A DNA stretch of 39,322 nucleotides from Pseudomonadota bacterium (GTDB lineage: Bacteria; Myxococcota_A; UBA796; GCA-2862545), in assembly GCA_947475315.1 (NCBI GenBank), contig CANJMY010000030.1, positions 1 to 39,322 of the forward strand. Reading direction: 5' to 3'. Positions 14,677 through 23,278 of the stretch are shown piece by piece; the first letter of the stretch is position 1, and each line of letters opens with the position of its first letter. Under the pieces are notes generated by a model that saw only the letters and a program-made list of their open reading frames with translations, made no database searches and was not told the DNA's origin. The translations under genes were made by a program, and so were the position numbers.

Positions 14677-16182
14677 TCACCCGCAGTCCGCCGCGCAGTT
14701 GTCCACGGTCTCCGGGCCGTCGCACACGCCGTCCCCGCAGCACCCCGAGGTCTGCCCCGGCTCACAGTCCGCGGCCGCCGGTCCGCCGCCACCGCCCGCG
14801 CCTATGTCCCCGATCGCCGACAGCAGGGCGGGCGGCACGAGCGCGACCGCGTAGGTCAGGCACATCTCGTCGAGCGTGCCCTCGCCCCAGGTGACGTCCC
14901 GCGGCGTGAGCTGCTCGCCGTTCACCACGGGCTGGTTGGCGGCCGAGTTGTCGAACGTGCAGGTCATGCGCAGCGTCGTGTCGGATCCGACCTGCGCCCA
15001 CTGGTCCTCGGGGAAGAAGTAGGACTGCTGCCAGCTGAAGTTCCACTCGGGGATGTCGAGCAGGCACGCCTCGTCCTGCCCGGTCCGCTGCATGTCGAGC
15101 GAGATCGCCTTCCCGAGCTGGTGCATGTGGCCCATGACGCCGATGATCGGCACCTCGATCGGGGCGCTGCCAAAAAGCGGCTGGAGGTTGAGTGTGTTCT
15201 CCTGCGCCACGTTGGGCTCGCCGGCGGGGATGCGGATGTCCATGTTCGGGAACGGGATCTGCAGCACCGCCTGCGTCGGCGTCTCACCCGCCGGGTACAG
15301 CCACACGCGCGTCGCCGTGCGGTCGCCCGGCACCTCGTCCTGCGTACGGCCCAGCGTGTTGTAGTGGATCTGCATCACGAGCTTGGTGCCCGCGTCGACG
15401 TACCGGCCGATGCCCTCGGGCAGGAACTCGCCGACCTGACCGGGCGCCCAGGCGAGCACGGTGGTGGCCGTGGGGTTGCCGGGGCAGGCGTACCCGGGAT
15501 CGGGATCGGCGGCGTCGAGCTGCGTGAGGCTCGCGGCCTCGCTCGCGTCGAACGCGTACAGGATCAGGTGGTGCACGATCTCCGCCTCCTCGGGCGCCAC
15601 CTCCAGGCCGCGGATCCAGGTGCCCTCGGTGAAGTCATGATCGACGACGATGCACCGGTAGTCGTCGGGTCTCGACACCACGGGCGTGTACGGATCCGGC
15701 GACGCGAGCACCAGGTCCGGATCGCCCCAGGCGTCGCGGCGGTCGAGCATCGGGTGCTCGATCGGCGCGGGCGAGACGTAGTCGGACTCGTCGCCCGCGG
15801 GGAAGTTCGCGGCGGCCCACGCGGCCACCGTGTCGCGCTGTTCGGTGGTGAGCGCGCGGCTGTCCTGGATCGCGTGGCAGTCTTGGGACGGCATCCACGG
15901 AGGCATCTCACCCGACGCCACCGACAGCGCGGCCTGCTGGGCCCACGCGGGCGGGCCGTCCGCCCAGGCCGCCGCGTCGTAGGTGATGTCGAACGTGCCG
16001 ATCCCGCCCGGCTGGTGGCAGCTCTGGCAGCGCTGCTCGAAGATCGGGCGGACGTCGGCCTGGTAGGTCGGCGTCGAGTCGGTCGTGCACGCGGACGCGA
16101 ACGACGCGGCGATCGCGAGCGCGGCGGCCCGCCGGGGCGACGGGGATCCAGCGGCGACGCCTCGAACGATCCACTCACGCAT
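14677..16182 (-). CDS. Lipoprotein with cytochrome-c motif and copper monooxygenase-like domains
   Basis: A 501-residue lipoprotein (signal peptide to SFASAC, Cys32). A single haem-binding CQSCH (Cys52-Cys55-His56) lies in a short cytochrome-c-like segment (YQADVRPIFEQRCQSC...MPPWMPS), typical of the planctomycete/myxobacterial c-type group. Residues ~160-430 resemble type II copper, ascorbate-dependent monooxygenases (PHM-like): IVHHLILYAF, LVMQIHYNT and MGHMHQLG provide His/Met ligands. The C-terminus has a Cys-rich CCGDGVCDGPETVDNC tail, as seen in other myxobacterial surface proteins. It is likely a periplasmic oxidoreductase. ATG 16182 follows GGAG. Confidence 0.85.
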   Translation of the reverse strand: MREWIVRGVAAGSPSPRRAAALAIAASFASACTTDSTPTYQADVRPIFEQRCQSCHQPGGIGTFDITYDAAAWADGPPAWAQQAALSVASGEMPPWMPSQDCHAIQDSRALTTEQRDTVAAWAAANFPAGDESDYVSPAPIEHPMLDRRDAWGDPDLVLASPDPYTPVVSRPDDYRCIVVDHDFTEGTWIRGLEVAPEEAEIVHHLILYAFDASEAASLTQLDAADPDPGYACPGNPTATTVLAWAPGQVGEFLPEGIGRYVDAGTKLVMQIHYNTLGRTQDEVPGDRTATRVWLYPAGETPTQAVLQIPFPNMDIRIPAGEPNVAQENTLNLQPLFGSAPIEVPIIGVMGHMHQLGKAISLDMQRTGQDEACLLDIPEWNFSWQQSYFFPEDQWAQVGSDTTLRMTCTFDNSAANQPVVNGEQLTPRDVTWGEGTLDEMCLTYAVALVPPALLSAIGDIGAGGGGGPAAADCEPGQTSGCCGDGVCDGPETVDNCAADCG

Positions 16183-16346
16183 CTTGGCTCTCCAGGGTGT
16201 GTTGCTGGCTCCCTCTAGCGGTGGGGGCGACGGCGCTCCGTCGGCGTTGGGTCAGGCTCGGTCAGGGCGTGTCAGCGCAGGAGCCCCACGGGGAGGCTCG
16301 CGCCGACCACCGAGATCCGATACGCGCAGGCCCTCCCGAGGTCCCT

Positions 16347-16862
16347 ATGGACGGCGTCGCCCGCTGCATCTCCTGCCTCCGCCGCGAGCGTCGCCACGAT
16401 CACGACGTCGTCGAGGTCGAGATGGCGGGCGGCGCGCGCAAGCCGACGTTGCCGCCCGAGCTCGCGGCGTGGCGCACGCTGCGTCAGGTGAAGGCGGGTG
16501 AGCTGCCCGCACCCGCGGCCGTGTGCGCGGCGTGTGGTCAGCCGATGTTCACCGTCGAGGGGGAGCTTCCGCCGCTGGCGGAGTGGGTGTTCGCGCTCCC
16601 GGACGGCCCGATCGTGGTCGGCCCGGACGGCGTGGCGCGCGACGCGGACGACGCGGAAGCGGACCAGAAGATCGAGGCGCACCACAAGCCGTCGATCACG
16701 CCGCCCAACGGCGCCAGCGCGATCGTGCTCGCGTCGATGCTGGCGATCGTGGCGCTCGGCTTTGGTGGCCTGATCAGCCTGTGCGACTGTCCCGGCGTGG
16801 CGCTGACGCTGGCGGCGCCCGCGGGGGCCGCCTTGGCGGGGCGGGCGCGCGAGCGGCGGTGA
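16347..16862 (+). CDS. Small membrane protein with two CxxC motifs
   Basis: A 171-residue protein. CISC near the start and CAAC near residue 63 could form a four-Cys zinc site in the cytoplasmic half. Two hydrophobic stretches follow (AIVLASMLAIVALGFGGLIS and a Gly/Ala-rich ALTLAAPAGAALAG), with a DCPG turn between them and a basic GRARERR end. ATG 16347 is the best start: GAGGT lies about 6 nt upstream, and an earlier frame start reads low-quality sequence. I do not recognise the family. It is preceded by 164 bp shared with the divergent cytochrome/copper gene. Confidence 0.62.
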   Translation: MDGVARCISCLRRERRHDHDVVEVEMAGGARKPTLPPELAAWRTLRQVKAGELPAPAAVCAACGQPMFTVEGELPPLAEWVFALPDGPIVVGPDGVARDADDAEADQKIEAHHKPSITPPNGASAIVLASMLAIVALGFGGLISLCDCPGVALTLAAPAGAALAGRARERR

Positions 16863-16963
16863 TCGGGCGCTGCGTCGGGCGGCCGCGGGCCAGGGCGCGC
16901 CCTCGCCTTAGCGGCTCACGCGGATGAACCTCAAGGGGTGAGGGGATGAAGGGGCGGCCAGGG

Positions 16964-17941
16964 TCAGGCCGGGAGCATCCCGGCGGCGCGGTACCCTTGG
17001 ACGGCGTGGACCATGGCTTTGTCGATCGCGTGCTGCGGCGCCCAGCCCAGCTCCGCCCGCAGGCGCGCGCTGGAGCACACGAACGCGGGCGCGGTGATCT
17101 GGCGCACCTGCTTGTCGTCGAGCTGGTTGTGGAAGGGGACGACCGACGCCGCGGCCGTGGCGACGCCGCTCGCCGCGCGCAGGACCCACTTGGGCACCGG
17201 CACCACCCACACGCGCCGCCCGACGGCGTGCCCGATCGCGCCCCACAGGGCGTGAATGTCGGTGTCGTCGGGGTGGCTGGTGAAGTAGGTCTGCGAGCCC
17301 GGGCGCGTGTCGTCCGCCATGCGCAGCAGCGCGTCGACCAGATCGCGCACGTCCACCCACGACAGCCGCTGCGGCGCCCCTGCGGCGCGCATGCCCACGC
17401 CGGCGCGCGCGGCCTGAAACAGCGTGAGGGTGGCCTCGTCCTCAGGGCCAAAGACCATCGGCGGGCGGAAGATCGTGGTGGGGAAGGGGGTCGCGCGCAC
17501 GACCGACTCGGCGCGGGCCTTGGCGTCGCCGTAGGGATCGATCGGCGCGGGCGCGTCGGCCTCGGTCCAGGGGCGGTCGGCGGGCGACGGTCCGGCCGCG
17601 GCCAGCGAGGACGCGAACAGAAGGCGGCGCGGCGGCGTGGTCTGTCGGGTCAGGCACGCGACCAGGTCCTCCACCGCGTGCAGGTTGATGCGCGCGTAGT
17701 CGGCCGGGTCAGCCGCGGTCACCACACCCGCGAGGTGCACGACGACGTCGCACTCAGGGAGCGCGAAGTCGGGGTTCGCGAACGACGACAGATCGCCCTG
17801 CACCACGTCCACGCCCGGCGCGAGGACGGACGCCTTGGACGGCGTGCGCAGCAGCGCGGTGACGGTGTGGCCGCGCGCGATCGCCTCGCGGCACAGGTGG
17901 CGGCCGATGAAGCCGGTGGCCCCGGTGATGAACAAGCGCAT
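16964..17941 (-). CDS. NAD(P)-dependent epimerase/dehydratase (extended SDR)
   Basis: A 325-residue extended short-chain dehydrogenase. The N-terminal Rossmann motif TGATGFIG (residues 6-13) binds NAD(P); the catalytic YxxxK is Y137-GDA-K141, with SS at 111-112 as the partner Ser. VVHLAG and FRPPMVFGP are the usual family blocks. The C-terminal half defines the substrate, which I cannot name; candidates are sugar nucleotides, sterol-like or flavonoid-like compounds. It is convergent with the upstream CxxC gene and divergent from the PhoD gene, and it has no operon partner. Confidence 0.9.
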   Translation of the reverse strand: MRLFITGATGFIGRHLCREAIARGHTVTALLRTPSKASVLAPGVDVVQGDLSSFANPDFALPECDVVVHLAGVVTAADPADYARINLHAVEDLVACLTRQTTPPRRLLFASSLAAAGPSPADRPWTEADAPAPIDPYGDAKARAESVVRATPFPTTIFRPPMVFGPEDEATLTLFQAARAGVGMRAAGAPQRLSWVDVRDLVDALLRMADDTRPGSQTYFTSHPDDTDIHALWGAIGHAVGRRVWVVPVPKWVLRAASGVATAAASVVPFHNQLDDKQVRQITAPAFVCSSARLRAELGWAPQHAIDKAMVHAVQGYRAAGMLPA

Positions 17942-18117
17942 GCGGGGCGGGCTCCGGGCGAAGGGTCAAGCCGCGTCCCCTACGGGCGTGGGCGCCCGCG
18001 CGCAACAAGGGCCGAACGGCTGTACTCGGCCTGCGACGTTCCTGTGACGCGCGCGTGACAGCCGCGCAGGCTAACGGACACCCGGCGCCGCGCCGGCGGC
18101 CGCCCCTGGAGGTCCCT

Positions 18118-19686
18118 GTGACGTGGTCCCGACGCGAGTTCCTGGAGCGCTGCGCGGCGCTTGGCGTGGTGATGACGGCGCTGCCGTCGATGGGCTGCGG
18201 GCCCAAGGGCGACGGGCTGCCGGACGACGGCTTCCCCCGCTACCAGTGGGACGGCGACCCTGGCCCCGAGGGCACCTTCTCGCACGGCGTGGCGTCGGGC
18301 GATCCGCTGTCGGACGCGGTGCTGCTGTGGACGCGCGTCTCGCCCGGCGCGGACGGCGACGTGGACGTGTTTGTCGAGGTGTCGGAGTCGCCGACCTTCG
18401 AGCAGCGCGTGGCGGTCGACACGTTCACCGTGAACGCCGACACCGACTACACCCTCAAGCTCGACCAGACCGAGCTGGAGCCCGGCAAGACCTACTTCTA
18501 CCGGTTCTCGGCGCTGGGCCGCACGTCGCCGATCGGTCGCGCGCGCACGCTGTCGGTGGGCGCGTTGGAGCGGCTGCGCGTCGCGGTGTGCTCCTGCTCC
18601 AACTACGGCTTCGGCTACTTCCATGGCTACCGGCACATTGCCCAGCGCGCGGATCTGGACTTCTGGATCCACCTCGGCGACTACTTCTACGAGCACGCCA
18701 GCGTGGGCGAGGGCTTCTTCTACGGCGGCTTCCGCCCGCTGGACCCGCCCAACGAGCTGCTGTCGCTCGAGGACTACCGCCGCCGCTACGCGTGGTACCG
18801 CGGCGACGTCGACCTGCAGGAGGTGCACCGCCAGCACCCGATGATGCACTGCTGGGACGACCACGAGTTCGCCGACAACCCCAAGGTCGGCGGCGCCGCC
18901 AACCACGACGCAGACACCGAGGGTTCTTGGGAAGACCGCGTCGCGGCCGCGCTGAAGGCCTACAGCGAGTGGATCCCCAGCCGCCTGGACGGCAACAAGA
19001 TCTACCGTGAGTTCGTGCTGGGGGATCTGGCGCACGTGATCTTCACCGACCGCCAGCGCCGCTTCCTGTGGCCCGAGCCCGACGACGCGGAGCTCTACCT
19101 GGGCGCCGCTCAGTCCACCTGGCTGGCCGACCGCCTGGCGAACGTCCGCGCGCCCTGGCTGCTGTTCTGCACCGGCACCAGCTTCACGTCGCGCAGCCCG
19201 ACCGGCGACGCCGGCGGCGCGTTTGACGGCGAGCCGTGGGACAGCGCGTCGCGGCGGGCCATGCTCGACGAGTTCGCGGCGGCCGGCATCGAGAACGTGG
19301 TCGTGCTGGTGGGCGACATCCACAAGTCGCAGGCGCTGGACGTCGCGCACGATCCGACCGCCTACGACCCGGCGACGGGCGCGGGGTCAGAGGGCGTCGA
19401 GTTCGCGTGCGGCTCGATCACCTCGCCGGGCTTGGGCACCGGAGACACGGGCGCCGCGCAGCTGCTGTGGACGGTCGGCGACCAGCGCTCCTACCTGCTG
19501 CTCGACATCACGCGGGAGAAGCTCCAGGCCGAGTTCTGGGGTTACGCAGACGCGCTGAAGGAGCAGGAGGCGACGCCTCAGGAGCTGCTGCTCAAGTCGT
19601 TCACCACGACGTCGGGCAGCCACCACCTGGTCGAGACCGCCGCCGCCTCCACCCCGCGCGCCGACGCGCCAGAGCTGGCCCCTTGA
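18118..19686 (+). CDS. phoD: PhoD-type alkaline phosphatase/phosphodiesterase, Tat lipoprotein
   Basis: A 522-residue metallophosphatase. It starts at GTG 18118 behind GGAGGT, giving a twin-arginine signal SRREFL followed by a hydrophobic stretch and a lipobox LPSMGC (Cys27), so the folded enzyme is exported by Tat and lipidated. The PhoD N-terminal domain is seen as FSHGVASGDPLSDAVLLWTR. The metal-binding blocks are HLGDYFYEH, WDDHEFADN and VLVGDIHKSQ. The family uses Fe/Ca to hydrolyse phosphomonoesters or diesters outside the cell. A longer frame from 18055 lacks a ribosome site. No Pho box could be recognised. Confidence 0.92.
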   Translation: MTWSRREFLERCAALGVVMTALPSMGCGPKGDGLPDDGFPRYQWDGDPGPEGTFSHGVASGDPLSDAVLLWTRVSPGADGDVDVFVEVSESPTFEQRVAVDTFTVNADTDYTLKLDQTELEPGKTYFYRFSALGRTSPIGRARTLSVGALERLRVAVCSCSNYGFGYFHGYRHIAQRADLDFWIHLGDYFYEHASVGEGFFYGGFRPLDPPNELLSLEDYRRRYAWYRGDVDLQEVHRQHPMMHCWDDHEFADNPKVGGAANHDADTEGSWEDRVAAALKAYSEWIPSRLDGNKIYREFVLGDLAHVIFTDRQRRFLWPEPDDAELYLGAAQSTWLADRLANVRAPWLLFCTGTSFTSRSPTGDAGGAFDGEPWDSASRRAMLDEFAAAGIENVVVLVGDIHKSQALDVAHDPTAYDPATGAGSEGVEFACGSITSPGLGTGDTGAAQLLWTVGDQRSYLLLDITREKLQAEFWGYADALKEQEATPQELLLKSFTTTSGSHHLVETAAASTPRADAPELAP

Positions 19687-19701
19687 TCGCGTGAGGGAAC
19701 G

Positions 19702-20175
19702 ATGGCATCGCCGATCCACGTGGAGCTCACCCGCGACCTGAACCACACGCGCGACGAGATCGCGGACGGGATCCTGACCCCGGCCGCGTGGTCGAGCTTC
19801 AAGGGCGCGGGCCCCATCCCGGGGATCAAGTCGGCGTCCTTCTCCAAGCGCACCCCTGAGGTGGTGGGCACGGTGATCGACGTCGAGAACCAGGACGGCT
19901 CCCGCCACCGCGAGACGATCGTCACCTGGACGCCCGGCGAGATCGGCCTGCGTATGGACGGCTTCTCGGGTCCGCTGGCCGCGCTCGCGTCGCACTTCGA
20001 CGAGCGCATGCGCTTCACGCCGCTGGGCGAGGGGCGCGTGCGTGTGGTCCGAAGCTTCGACCTGCACCCGCGCTCGATGTTCGGCACCGTGGCGCTCAAG
20101 ATGATCGGCCCGCTGCTGCTGCGCGCCGCGGCGGCCCACTTCGACGAGATCGAGGCCGCGCCCAAGGCTGGGTGA
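19702..20175 (+). CDS. SRPBCC-superfamily protein
   Basis: A 157-residue cytoplasmic protein of the START/polyketide-cyclase fold size. It starts with the usual N-terminal strand and two helices, has a strand-rich middle (ETIVTWTPGEIGLRMDGF, RVRVVRSFDLHPRS) and the long C-terminal helix over the cavity (LLLRAAAAHFDEIEA). Family members bind a hydrophobic ligand. The gene lies 15 bp after phoD on the same strand and could be co-transcribed; the next gene has its own promoter. Confidence 0.68.
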   Translation: MASPIHVELTRDLNHTRDEIADGILTPAAWSSFKGAGPIPGIKSASFSKRTPEVVGTVIDVENQDGSRHRETIVTWTPGEIGLRMDGFSGPLAALASHFDERMRFTPLGEGRVRVVRSFDLHPRSMFGTVALKMIGPLLLRAAAAHFDEIEAAPKAG

Positions 20176-20220
20176 GGGCGCCGTGGGGACGGCGTTCGCG
20201 CGGACGACCCCATGTTTCAC

Positions 20221-20249
20221 TTGCGAATCGCGGGTGCCGATTTTATATG
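20221..20249 (+). promoter_or_regulatory. Sigma-70-like promoter of the alkane hydroxylase fusion
   Basis: TTGCGA (20221-20226) and TATATG (20244-20249) are separated by exactly 17 bp, in one of the few AT-rich spots of the window (GATTTTATATGG). Each box matches 4 of 6 consensus bases. It precedes the fusion gene start by about 38 bases. Confidence 0.55.
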
Positions 20250-20256
20250 GAACGCG

Positions 20257-20275
20257 CGTTCGGTAATCCGAAACG
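20257..20275. promoter_or_regulatory. Inverted repeat over the transcription start (candidate operator)
   Basis: CGTTCGG-TAAT-CCGAAACG is a near-perfect inverted repeat (one extra A in the right arm) placed 8-26 bp after the -10 box, between it and the ribosome site. This is the usual position for a repressor, for example a TetR-type regulator sensing an alkane, acid or alcohol. No regulator gene is adjacent, so the protein would be encoded elsewhere. Confidence 0.45.
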
Positions 20276-20287
20276 ACGGAGCGTCTG

Positions 20288-22519
20288 ATGAGCGTCGGCC
20301 CGGCAGCCCAAGGTGTGCACACCGCGACGATCAACGGTCGGAAGATCCGCGTGGAGCCCAAGGAGACGCTGCTGCAGGCGGCGCTTCGCGAGGGCGTCGC
20401 GTTCCCAAACAGCTGCCGCGTAGGCGGGTGCGCCACCTGCAAGTGCCGGCTGGTCGAGGGTGAGGTCAAGGAGCTGACCGAGTCGACCTACCTGCTGTCG
20501 GACGAGGAGCTGGACGCGCGGACGATCCTGGCCTGCCAGAGCGTGCCGCAGACCGACGTGACGATCGAGGTCGCGCTGAAGGATGGCCCCCGTCGCGTCG
20601 CCAAGGGCGTGGTCACCGCCAAGGAGTCGCTGACGGCGGACATCGCGCGGCTGCACGTGCAGCTCGACGCGCCGCTCGACTACAAGCCGGGTCAGTTCGC
20701 CAACCTGCGGCTCGGATCGCTGCCCGGGCTGTCGCGCAGCTACTCGTTCGCCGCCCCGCCGCGCGCGGACGGGCAGCTCACGTTCTTCGTGCGCAAGGTG
20801 CCGGGCGGCGCGTTCTCCACGCGCGTGGTGGACCACGACGTGGTCGGCGAGTCGATCACGGTGGAGGGGCCCGCGGGTGTGTTCGTGCTTCGCCCCGGCG
20901 AGGCGCCCCTGATCTTCGTGGCGGGCGGCAGCGGCCTGGCGCCGGTGCTGTCGATCCTGCGCGCGGCGGTGGACGCGGGCGACGCGCGCCCGGCGACGCT
21001 GCTGTTCGGCGCGCGCACTCAGGCAGACCTCTACGCGATCGGGGAGATCGACGCGATCGCCAAGGCGTGGCGCGGGTCGTTCACGTTTTTGCCGGTGCTG
21101 TCCGACGCGTCCGAGGACACCGCGTGGGCGGGCGCCCGAGGCATGGTGACGGACCACCTGGCGCCGTACGTCGTCGAGGGCGCGCACGCCTACCTGTGCG
21201 GGCCGCCGCCCATGGTCGACGCGGCCGAGGCGGCGCTGCGCGCGCGCGGCGTGTCCAAGCAGCACATCCACGCGGACCGCTTCACCACGCGCAAGGAGCT
21301 GGTGGCGGCAGCGCCCGCGCCGCAGGTCGACGCGCGGGTGGCGGGGGTGTTCGACTACCTCAAGTACTTCCTGTTCCACGGGATCGGCGCGTACGCGGTG
21401 TGGGGCATCCTGGCGGGCGGGAGCGCGACCTACATCGGCCTGTTCGGGATCCTCGTCGCCTACATGCTGGGCGACGGGCTGCTCGGAGACGACACGTCCA
21501 CGCCGCGCTTCACGCGCCCCCGCATCCTCACCGTCCAGCTGTGGATGGCGCTGCCGCTGCTCTGTCTGATCGTGTTCGCGGCGCTGTGGATGGTGTCGCC
21601 CGGAGATCCGCTGGGCTTTGGCGCGTGGGCCTCGGCGCTCACCGGCGTCGATCTGCTCGCCTCGCGCGCGGCGACGACGTTTGGCGAGCACGTCGCGGCG
21701 GGTGTGATCACCGGGCTGATGATCGGTCTCGTCGGTACGATCCCTGGGCATGAGCTGACGCACCGCACGTGGGATCCGATCTCGCTGACGATCGGGCGTT
21801 GGCTGCTCGCGTTCAGCTTCGACACCATCTTCTCCATCGAGCACGTCTTCGGACACCACCGCTACGTGTCGACGATCGACGATCCGGCGACCGCGCCGCG
21901 CGGGCGCAGCGTGTACGTCCACGTGGTGGCGTCGACGATCAAGGGCAACGTCAGCGCGTGGAAGATCGAGAAGCGCCGCCTGGAGCGCAAGCGCCTCGCG
22001 GTGTTCGGCGTGCACAACGTGTTCCTGCGTGGGCAGGCGATGAGCGCGCTGCTGCTGGTCCTCGCGTTCGCGATCGGTGGGTGGAGCGCGCTCGGGTACT
22101 TCGTGGCCTGCGGGCTGTTTGGCAAGTCGCTCCTGGAGATCGTGAACTACATGGAGCACTACGGCATGGTGCGCGATCCCGACGTGCCCGTGCAGCCGCG
22201 CCACTCCTGGAACACCAACCGCCGCATCAGCAGCTGGGCGATGTTCAACCTGACACGGCACTCGCACCACCACGCGCAGGGCGAGGTCGCCTACCAGGAT
22301 CTGCGGCCCATGCCCGAGGCGCCGATGATGATCAACGGCTACCTCACGACCATCCTGGTCACGCTGGTGCCGCCGCTTTGGCACGCGCTGATGACGCCCA
22401 AGGTCCTGGCGTGGGATCGCGAGTACGCGACCGACGACGAGAAGGTCCTCGCGGCGCGCGCGAACGCCCGAAGCGGCATGCACGGCTTCCAGCAGGCGGG
22501 CGGGGCGGCGGCCAAGTAG
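20288..22519 (+). CDS. Single-chain alkane hydroxylase: ferredoxin + FAD/NAD reductase + AlkB
   Basis: A 743-residue self-sufficient hydroxylase. Residues ~10-95 are a plant-type 2Fe-2S ferredoxin (Cys43, 48, 51, 83). Residues ~100-335 are a ferredoxin-NAD(P) reductase: RSYSFA binds FAD (150-155), GGSGLAP is the nucleotide loop, and CGPPPMV is the family end motif. Residues ~355-715 are an AlkB-type di-iron membrane hydroxylase with several helices and the His boxes HELTH (488-492), EHVFGHHRY (518-526), NYMEHYG (620-626) and LTRHSHHH (655-662). The NYxEHYG motif points to AlkB rather than fatty-acid desaturases. The Fd-FNR-AlkB order is rare. Electrons would pass NAD(P)H to FAD to 2Fe-2S to di-iron in one chain. 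ATG 20288 has GGAG upstream. Confidence 0.92.
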   Translation: MSVGPAAQGVHTATINGRKIRVEPKETLLQAALREGVAFPNSCRVGGCATCKCRLVEGEVKELTESTYLLSDEELDARTILACQSVPQTDVTIEVALKDGPRRVAKGVVTAKESLTADIARLHVQLDAPLDYKPGQFANLRLGSLPGLSRSYSFAAPPRADGQLTFFVRKVPGGAFSTRVVDHDVVGESITVEGPAGVFVLRPGEAPLIFVAGGSGLAPVLSILRAAVDAGDARPATLLFGARTQADLYAIGEIDAIAKAWRGSFTFLPVLSDASEDTAWAGARGMVTDHLAPYVVEGAHAYLCGPPPMVDAAEAALRARGVSKQHIHADRFTTRKELVAAAPAPQVDARVAGVFDYLKYFLFHGIGAYAVWGILAGGSATYIGLFGILVAYMLGDGLLGDDTSTPRFTRPRILTVQLWMALPLLCLIVFAALWMVSPGDPLGFGAWASALTGVDLLASRAATTFGEHVAAGVITGLMIGLVGTIPGHELTHRTWDPISLTIGRWLLAFSFDTIFSIEHVFGHHRYVSTIDDPATAPRGRSVYVHVVASTIKGNVSAWKIEKRRLERKRLAVFGVHNVFLRGQAMSALLLVLAFAIGGWSALGYFVACGLFGKSLLEIVNYMEHYGMVRDPDVPVQPRHSWNTNRRISSWAMFNLTRHSHHHAQGEVAYQDLRPMPEAPMMINGYLTTILVTLVPPLWHALMTPKVLAWDREYATDDEKVLAARANARSGMHGFQQAGGAAAK

Positions 22520-22531
22520 CGGCGATCGGCG

Positions 22532-23155
22532 CTAGCCCGGCTTGAGCGCCAGCCCGGTGAACATGTGGCCGACAAAGCGCGGTGAGCCGTCTGCGTAGGC
22601 GGCGTCCTGCTCCGCGTGCACAAAGCCCGCGTCGGTGATCAGCTGCGCGATCGGTCGGTTGAGGTGGCAGCCGCCCGCGAATTGTTTCCAGGTCGGCGTG
22701 ATGCGGTGCTGCCACGCGGCGACGCCCGCGTCTGGCGCCAGCCCGTGCTCCGCGTAGATCAGCGCTCCGCCGGGCTTGAGCACGCGCCACATCTGGGCGA
22801 GCGCCGCCGGTGCGTCGGGGATGGTGCAGAGCGTGTACGTGAGCAGTACGGTGTCGACGCTGTTGTCGGCCAGGGGGATCTGCTCGCCGGGCAGGTCCAG
22901 CCACTCCACCGGCACGGGCGACGTCGCCAGGTTGCGGCGGGCGCGCCGGCGCATCCCCGCCGACGGCTCGAGCGCGTAGACCTTCTCGACCAGCGCCGGA
23001 TCGTACAGGGCGAAGTTGATCCCCGAGCCCGCGCCGACCTCCAGCACGACGCCCGCGCAGCGGGGCACGGCGCGCGCGCGCATCTTCATCACCGGCGGCG
23101 ACGAGCAGATCGCGTGGATGACGATCGGGAGGACGTGGTCGTCGTACAGGCCCAT
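22532..23155 (-). CDS. Class I SAM-dependent methyltransferase (type 11)
   Basis: A 207-residue methyltransferase. The SAM motif I is VVLEVGAGSGINF; motif II is YALEPSAGM; later TLLTY-type and LKPGGALIYAEHGL motifs (post-I/III) are present. The opening LYDDHVLPIVIHAI is an amphipathic helix like that of membrane-associated UbiE/phospholipid-type methyltransferases, so it may act at the membrane. It is convergent with the alkane hydroxylase with only 12 bp between stops. ATG 23155 starts the homology. Confidence 0.88.
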   Translation of the reverse strand: MGLYDDHVLPIVIHAICSSPPVMKMRARAVPRCAGVVLEVGAGSGINFALYDPALVEKVYALEPSAGMRRRARRNLATSPVPVEWLDLPGEQIPLADNSVDTVLLTYTLCTIPDAPAALAQMWRVLKPGGALIYAEHGLAPDAGVAAWQHRITPTWKQFAGGCHLNRPIAQLITDAGFVHAEQDAAYADGSPRFVGHMFTGLALKPG

Positions 23156-23278
23156 GAGGCGCTCCGGCGTGTGTGGACGCCGTCACCAGCGTAGCCGACG
23201 CGGCGGGTCCGATCACGCCGCGCCGTGGCGAGCGCGGGTGGGCGCGGCTGGTGCTAGAACACAGGAGGAGGGACCCGC

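Noticed and set aside
16964..17941. UDP-galactose 4-epimerase as a specific name for the SDR
   Set aside because: Only the general NAD-binding and YxxxK motifs are visible; substrate-specific residues cannot be assigned.
20243..22483. A 746-residue minus-strand open frame
   Set aside because: It lies wholly antisense to the AlkB fusion, whose cofactor motifs are unmistakable.
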